A stretch of DNA of 64,000 nucleotides, taken from NCBI GenBank assembly GCA_035506575.1, contig DATJPD010000055.1, positions 31,298 to 95,297 on the forward strand, read 5' to 3'. The notes beneath the pieces are model-generated. The model did not search any database, had not been told where the DNA came from, and saw only the letters and a list, made by a program, of their open reading frames with translations. The position numbers were made by a program, and so were the translations under genes. Shown one piece after another: positions 60,919-64,000 of the stretch; position 1 is the stretch's first letter, and every line of letters starts with the position of its first letter. This stretch comes from DATJPD01 sp035506575. GTDB lineage: Bacteria; Pseudomonadota; Alphaproteobacteria; CACIAM-22H2.

Positions 60919-62505
60919 ATGAGGAGAATGCCCACTGCGGCTGACATCGTTGTCGTCGGCTCCGGTCACAACGGCCTGATCGCGGCCGCCTATTTGGCGA
61001 AGGCCGGGCACAAAGTGCTGGTCTTGGAACGCAACGACTGGTTCGGTGGGGGGGCGGTGACGCGTGAGACCGTGGCGCCGGGGTTCCGCCACGATCTGCA
61101 TTCCGCTACCCACATCGTGATCCAGGCGAATCCGCTCATTCGCAACGACGAGCTCGGGCTGCTGTCGAAGTACGGTCTCGAATACGTCTACCCGGATGCC
61201 ATCTTCTCGACGATCTTCGACGACGACACATCGCTGGTGACCTATCGCGACCTGGATCGCACCTGTCAGTCGATCGCACGCCTGTCGCCACGCGACGCCG
61301 AGGCGTACCGGCGCTTTGCAGAGCAAAGCAAGGAACTCTTACCGCTGATGGTCCAGGGCATGTTCGTCCCGCCCTTGCCACAAGGACCGTTCTGGGCGCT
61401 GCTGGACCAGAGCCCTCAGGGTCGCGGGCTCATGCAGGCGATGCAAAAGAGCATGCTCGACATCGTGCGAGAGAATTTCGAGCACGAGAAGGTCATGGTC
61501 CATCTGCTCAAGTTCGCGGCGGAAATGCTGGTGGCCCCCGAGGAGAAGGGCACGGGCATCGTCCTCTACAACATGCCGGGGTTCGTCCATACGTATCCCT
61601 CGGGCGTCGCCCGGGGCGGCAGCGGCGCGCTCATCGAGTCCCTGATCAGATGCCTCAAGGCGCAGGGCGCCGAGTTCCGGAAGAACGCCGAGGTCGACAA
61701 GGTCATCGTCGAGAGCGGCCGCGCCGTCGGGGTCAGGCTCCGCGACGGCGAGACGATCCGGGCGAAAACCGCGGTCATCGCCCAAATCCATCCCTGGCTC
61801 CTCGGAGCCATGGTCGAAGGGCTGGAGCCGCGGATCGCCGAGACCGCGCGCAAAACACAGCCGGCCAGCTTCGCCATCATGACGGCGCACTTCGCCCTCA
61901 ACGCGCCGCCGGCCTACAAGGCCGGCGAGGAACCCGGCCGTGCCGCCCTGGTCAACTTCGCGCCCGCCAAGCTGGAGTCCTATCGCCGGGTCTTCGACGA
62001 CTTCCGCTATGGACGGTTGTCGCAGGATGCGATCATGGCGGCGCATGTGAACTCGCAGTTCGACCCGTCCCGGGCGCCGGCAGGCAAGGCGGCCCTGACC
62101 GTATTCGGGTTCGCGCCGTTCGAACTGCACGACGGCGGCTCCGCGGCTTGGGTACCTCGAAAGGACGAGATCGGCCGCGAGCTATACCAGGCCTATGGAC
62201 GGACCGTTGCCAATCTCACGGACGGCAATGTCATTGGCTGGCGCTTCGAATCACCGCTCGACATGGTGAAAGATTCGCCGACCTTTCAGAATGGCGACGT
62301 CGGCGGAATCGGGAAGTATTTCCATCAGATCGGTGGTCACCGGCCGACGCCGGAGTTGTCGCAATACGCCGTGCCGGGGATCGAGCGGCTGTATCTCGCC
62401 GGTACGTTTATGCATCCGCCGGGCGGGATCACGGGTGGTGGCCGCGCCACCGCGGTCAAGATCTGCGGCGATCTGGACATCGACTTCGATCGATTGGTGT
62501 CCTGA
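60919..62505 (+). CDS. FAD-dependent oxidoreductase of the phytoene desaturase (CrtI) type
   Basis: A 528-residue flavoprotein. The N-terminal dinucleotide fold is clear (VVVGSGHNGLIAAAYLAKAG with E-ending strand VLVLER), and the C-terminal motif LYLAGTFMHPPGGITGGGRA closes the FAD site. This NAD(P)/FAD group is wider than carotenoid desaturases, and no carotenoid genes are near. It probably oxidises or isomerises an intermediate of the island pathway. The start may be the ATG at 60919 or at 60928. Confidence 0.85.
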   Translation: MRRMPTAADIVVVGSGHNGLIAAAYLAKAGHKVLVLERNDWFGGGAVTRETVAPGFRHDLHSATHIVIQANPLIRNDELGLLSKYGLEYVYPDAIFSTIFDDDTSLVTYRDLDRTCQSIARLSPRDAEAYRRFAEQSKELLPLMVQGMFVPPLPQGPFWALLDQSPQGRGLMQAMQKSMLDIVRENFEHEKVMVHLLKFAAEMLVAPEEKGTGIVLYNMPGFVHTYPSGVARGGSGALIESLIRCLKAQGAEFRKNAEVDKVIVESGRAVGVRLRDGETIRAKTAVIAQIHPWLLGAMVEGLEPRIAETARKTQPASFAIMTAHFALNAPPAYKAGEEPGRAALVNFAPAKLESYRRVFDDFRYGRLSQDAIMAAHVNSQFDPSRAPAGKAALTVFGFAPFELHDGGSAAWVPRKDEIGRELYQAYGRTVANLTDGNVIGWRFESPLDMVKDSPTFQNGDVGGIGKYFHQIGGHRPTPELSQYAVPGIERLYLAGTFMHPPGGITGGGRATAVKICGDLDIDFDRLVS

Positions 62506-62507
62506 TC

Positions 62508-62723
62508 ATGCGGCTTTACACACCCGACAAGACCGAGCTTCTCGTCATCAAATCGGTCCGGCCGCACAAGGACGGTCTGATCATCGAAGGCACGATTATG
62601 GGTGCGATGCCGATGAAGGCGATCTTGCGCCCGGAGGAATTGCGCCGGGGCTTCCGCTTGGTCTCGCTGCGGACGATCGTCACGGCCATTGTTATGCTGT
62701 TCCGCCCCCCAGTTCGCCGTTAG
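62508..62723 (+). CDS. Small protein of unknown function between oxidoreductase and dehydrogenase
   Basis: A 71-residue frame starting 2 bp after the oxidoreductase stop. It begins MRLYTPDKTELLVIKSV, contains GTIMGAMPMKAILRPEEL and ends in a hydrophobic, basic segment (IVTAIVMLFRP) that may touch the membrane. I recall similar small proteins with an IMGAMP core in catabolic loci, but no function. The tight spacing and its ordinary codon usage support a real gene; it could be an accessory subunit of the flavoprotein. Confidence 0.65.
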   Translation: MRLYTPDKTELLVIKSVRPHKDGLIIEGTIMGAMPMKAILRPEELRRGFRLVSLRTIVTAIVMLFRPPVRR

Positions 62724-62750
62724 GTCGCGCTAAGCGCCAGGGCCACCGGC

Positions 62751-63713
62751 GTGACGACGATCCTGATGCTGCTCACGTTGCCGGACGCGGTGCGCGAGCA
62801 GTTTGCCGAAGGGGTCCGTTCGGCATTTCCGGACTGTGTGGTCCACTTGGTGCGGTCCGTGGCCGAGATCGACCCGTATCTGCCGACCGCGGACGTGTTG
62901 ATCACGTTCGGCCCCCATCTCCTAGACCGGGCGGACTATGTTTTGCGCAATTCTCCGCGGTTGAGGTGGGTCCAGGCCTTGGGCACCGGGGTCGATAACA
63001 TAGTCGATCAGCCCGGGCTGGGCTCAGGCGTGATATTGACCAACATGCGTGGCCTGCATGGTCCCGCGATGTCCGAGGCGGCAATCCACGCCATGCTGAT
63101 GCTGAGCCGGAACGCCGTGTTCCATTCCCGAAATCAGAGGCAGAAGACATGGCGGCGCGTTCCATCCCGGTTGCTCGACGGAAAGACCGTTGGAATATTC
63201 GGGCTGGGCGTGATTGCGGCCGCGCTTGGCCCGCGCTGCAAAGCGATGGGGCTTCGGGTGGTCGGCATCAGCAACTCGCCCCGAGCACTCGCCGGCTTCG
63301 ACCGCGTGTGCCACCGCGACGGGCTCCTCACGGAACTCTCGAGCTTTGACTATCTGGTCCTGTTAACGCCCTACACGGCTGAGACCCATCACGTGATCGG
63401 TCGCGACGCCTTGGCGGCGATGAAGCCCACCAGCTATCTCATCAACCTCGCCCGCGGTGGCGTGGTCGACGAAGAGGCGCTCATCGAAACGTTGCAGGCG
63501 AAGCGCATTGCCGGTGCTGCCCTCGATGTGTTCGCGACCGAGCCCCTGCCGCCCGATCATCCATTCTGGACAATGGACAATGTCATCGTAACGCCCCATG
63601 TGGGCGCGCTGCATGACAGCTACGCGCGCGATGCGCTCCCTATCGTCCTGGAGAACATCCGCCTTTTTAAGGCTGGTCAGTACGCGCAGATGCTGAACCG
63701 CGTGCATCACTGA
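62751..63713 (+). CDS. D-2-hydroxyacid dehydrogenase
   Basis: A 320-residue NAD(P)-dependent dehydrogenase of the 2-hydroxyacid family. The catalytic arginine (INLARGG), glutamate (ATEPLPPDHPF) and histidine (VTPHVGA) are present. The nucleotide loop reads GLGVIA, with alanine in place of the last glycine, a mild variation. It starts at a GTG with a weak ribosome binding site, 27 bp after the small gene. It would reduce a 2-keto acid or oxidise a 2-hydroxy acid at the end of the island pathway. Confidence 0.9.
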   Translation: MTTILMLLTLPDAVREQFAEGVRSAFPDCVVHLVRSVAEIDPYLPTADVLITFGPHLLDRADYVLRNSPRLRWVQALGTGVDNIVDQPGLGSGVILTNMRGLHGPAMSEAAIHAMLMLSRNAVFHSRNQRQKTWRRVPSRLLDGKTVGIFGLGVIAAALGPRCKAMGLRVVGISNSPRALAGFDRVCHRDGLLTELSSFDYLVLLTPYTAETHHVIGRDALAAMKPTSYLINLARGGVVDEEALIETLQAKRIAGAALDVFATEPLPPDHPFWTMDNVIVTPHVGALHDSYARDALPIVLENIRLFKAGQYAQMLNRVHH

Positions 63714-63826
63714 AGCGCCCATGAGCTCGCCGCCGCGTCGTCCAGGGTCCGCCGGCGCAAGAGCAAAACGCGAACTTAGATGCTCGTCGCGGCTAGTCCC
63801 CGGTTAGTCCCCAGAGGTTTCGCGGC

Positions 63827-63863
63827 AAAAAAATCGCCCGCTAAGTCGTTGACCTAGCGGGCG
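63827..63863 (-). terminator. Intrinsic terminator of small-RNA candidate B
   Basis: Stem CGCCCGCTA/TAGCGGGCG (63835-63843 and 63855-63863) followed on the minus strand by seven T (A-run 63827-63833). On the plus strand it could also end the dehydrogenase transcript, though without a T-run. Confidence 0.7.
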
Positions 63864-63900
63864 AGTTGAACAGGGAGGCTTCACGTCTGGGAGACGTAGG
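63827..63900 (-). ncRNA. Small-RNA candidate B, copy of candidate A
   Basis: Minus strand: the same core as candidate A (36-bp identity, 63860-63895), followed by a different GC stem but again T residues. The region upstream on the minus strand (63901-64000) is GC-rich, has a strong CCCCGGCC/GGCCGGGG hairpin and no evident promoter, so this copy may be silent or a remnant. Nothing else was seen in the 63714-64000 gap. Confidence 0.5.
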
Positions 63901-64000
63901 ATCCGAAGACCCTGCACCCCGGCCTCGGCCGGGGCGGCGCAGCCGGGCAGGGAAGCCCGGCGACGCTGCGATGCTGCGACGCAGCACCACACGAGGTAAA

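Noticed and set aside
60919..62505. Phytoene desaturase for carotenoid synthesis
   Set aside because: The family is broad and no carotenoid genes are near; all neighbours point to catabolism.
1..64000. tRNA, rRNA, insertion sequences, phage genes or a replication origin
   Set aside because: None was recognised on reading both strands; a tRNAscan or Rfam run would settle small RNA genes.

Overview
The window is GC-rich, densely coded bacterial DNA that reads as an alphaproteobacterium, probably a Rhizobiales- or Rhodospirillales-like soil organism. This rests on the hopanoid (hpn) genes, an IalB-family protein, the many catabolic ABC/TRAP/Bug transport systems, palindromic intergenic repeats of a type common in this class, and two small-RNA-like elements with a CCUCCC core. 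No tRNA, rRNA, CRISPR array, transposase or integrase was seen.

Layout. (1) 1-5.3 kb: hopanoid lipid genes: the 3' end of hpnD, hpnH with ispH on the minus strand, and hpnI-hpnJ on the plus strand. (2) 5.4-15.1 kb: one long minus-strand unit: a Tau/Ssu-type ABC transporter (binding protein, ATPase, two permeases), hydantoinase A and B, and two M24-fold proteins that lack the usual metal ligands. It looks like an uptake and hydrolysis pathway for a cyclic amide or related nitrogen compound. (3) 15.2-22.2 kb: aroQ, then livK facing away from a Rieske oxygenase, an ABM-domain protein and livHMGF. (4) 22.2-29.4 kb: chrA, a Tat-type multicopper oxidase, an outer-membrane-like protein, an MFS transporter and a hybrid histidine kinase. 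(5) 29.4-31.9 kb: a Bug binding protein, a BKACE enzyme and a MarR regulator in one operon, with a promoter and a perfect 18-bp palindrome upstream. (6) 32.1-36.7 kb: a translationally coupled operon of IalB, TPR-sulfotransferase, TPR-GT9-like protein and lipoprotein hydrolase.

(7) 36.8-50.4 kb: a duplicated surface-protein locus: two paralogous autotransporters, a large winged-helix/cyclase/ATPase regulator, two paralogous AraC regulators and the relic of a third. The three intact regulators share a short N-terminal peptide. Two near-identical boxes, each a direct repeat of GTCTCA half-sites 22 bp apart, sit at matching distances from candidate -10 elements of autotransporter 2 and of a small downstream gene. 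This is a candidate AraC regulon.

(8) 50.6-63.7 kb: a compact catabolic island. A minus-strand run carries a MarR regulator, an orphan binding protein, three Zn-type MetE/UROD-fold proteins, an iron alcohol dehydrogenase, an amidohydrolase and a complete TRAP transporter. A divergent run carries a FAD oxidoreductase, a small conserved-looking protein and a D-2-hydroxyacid dehydrogenase. The island is bracketed by two same-orientation copies of a small-RNA/terminator element with a 36-bp identical core. It is the best candidate here for an undescribed pathway; its substrate cannot be read from sequence.
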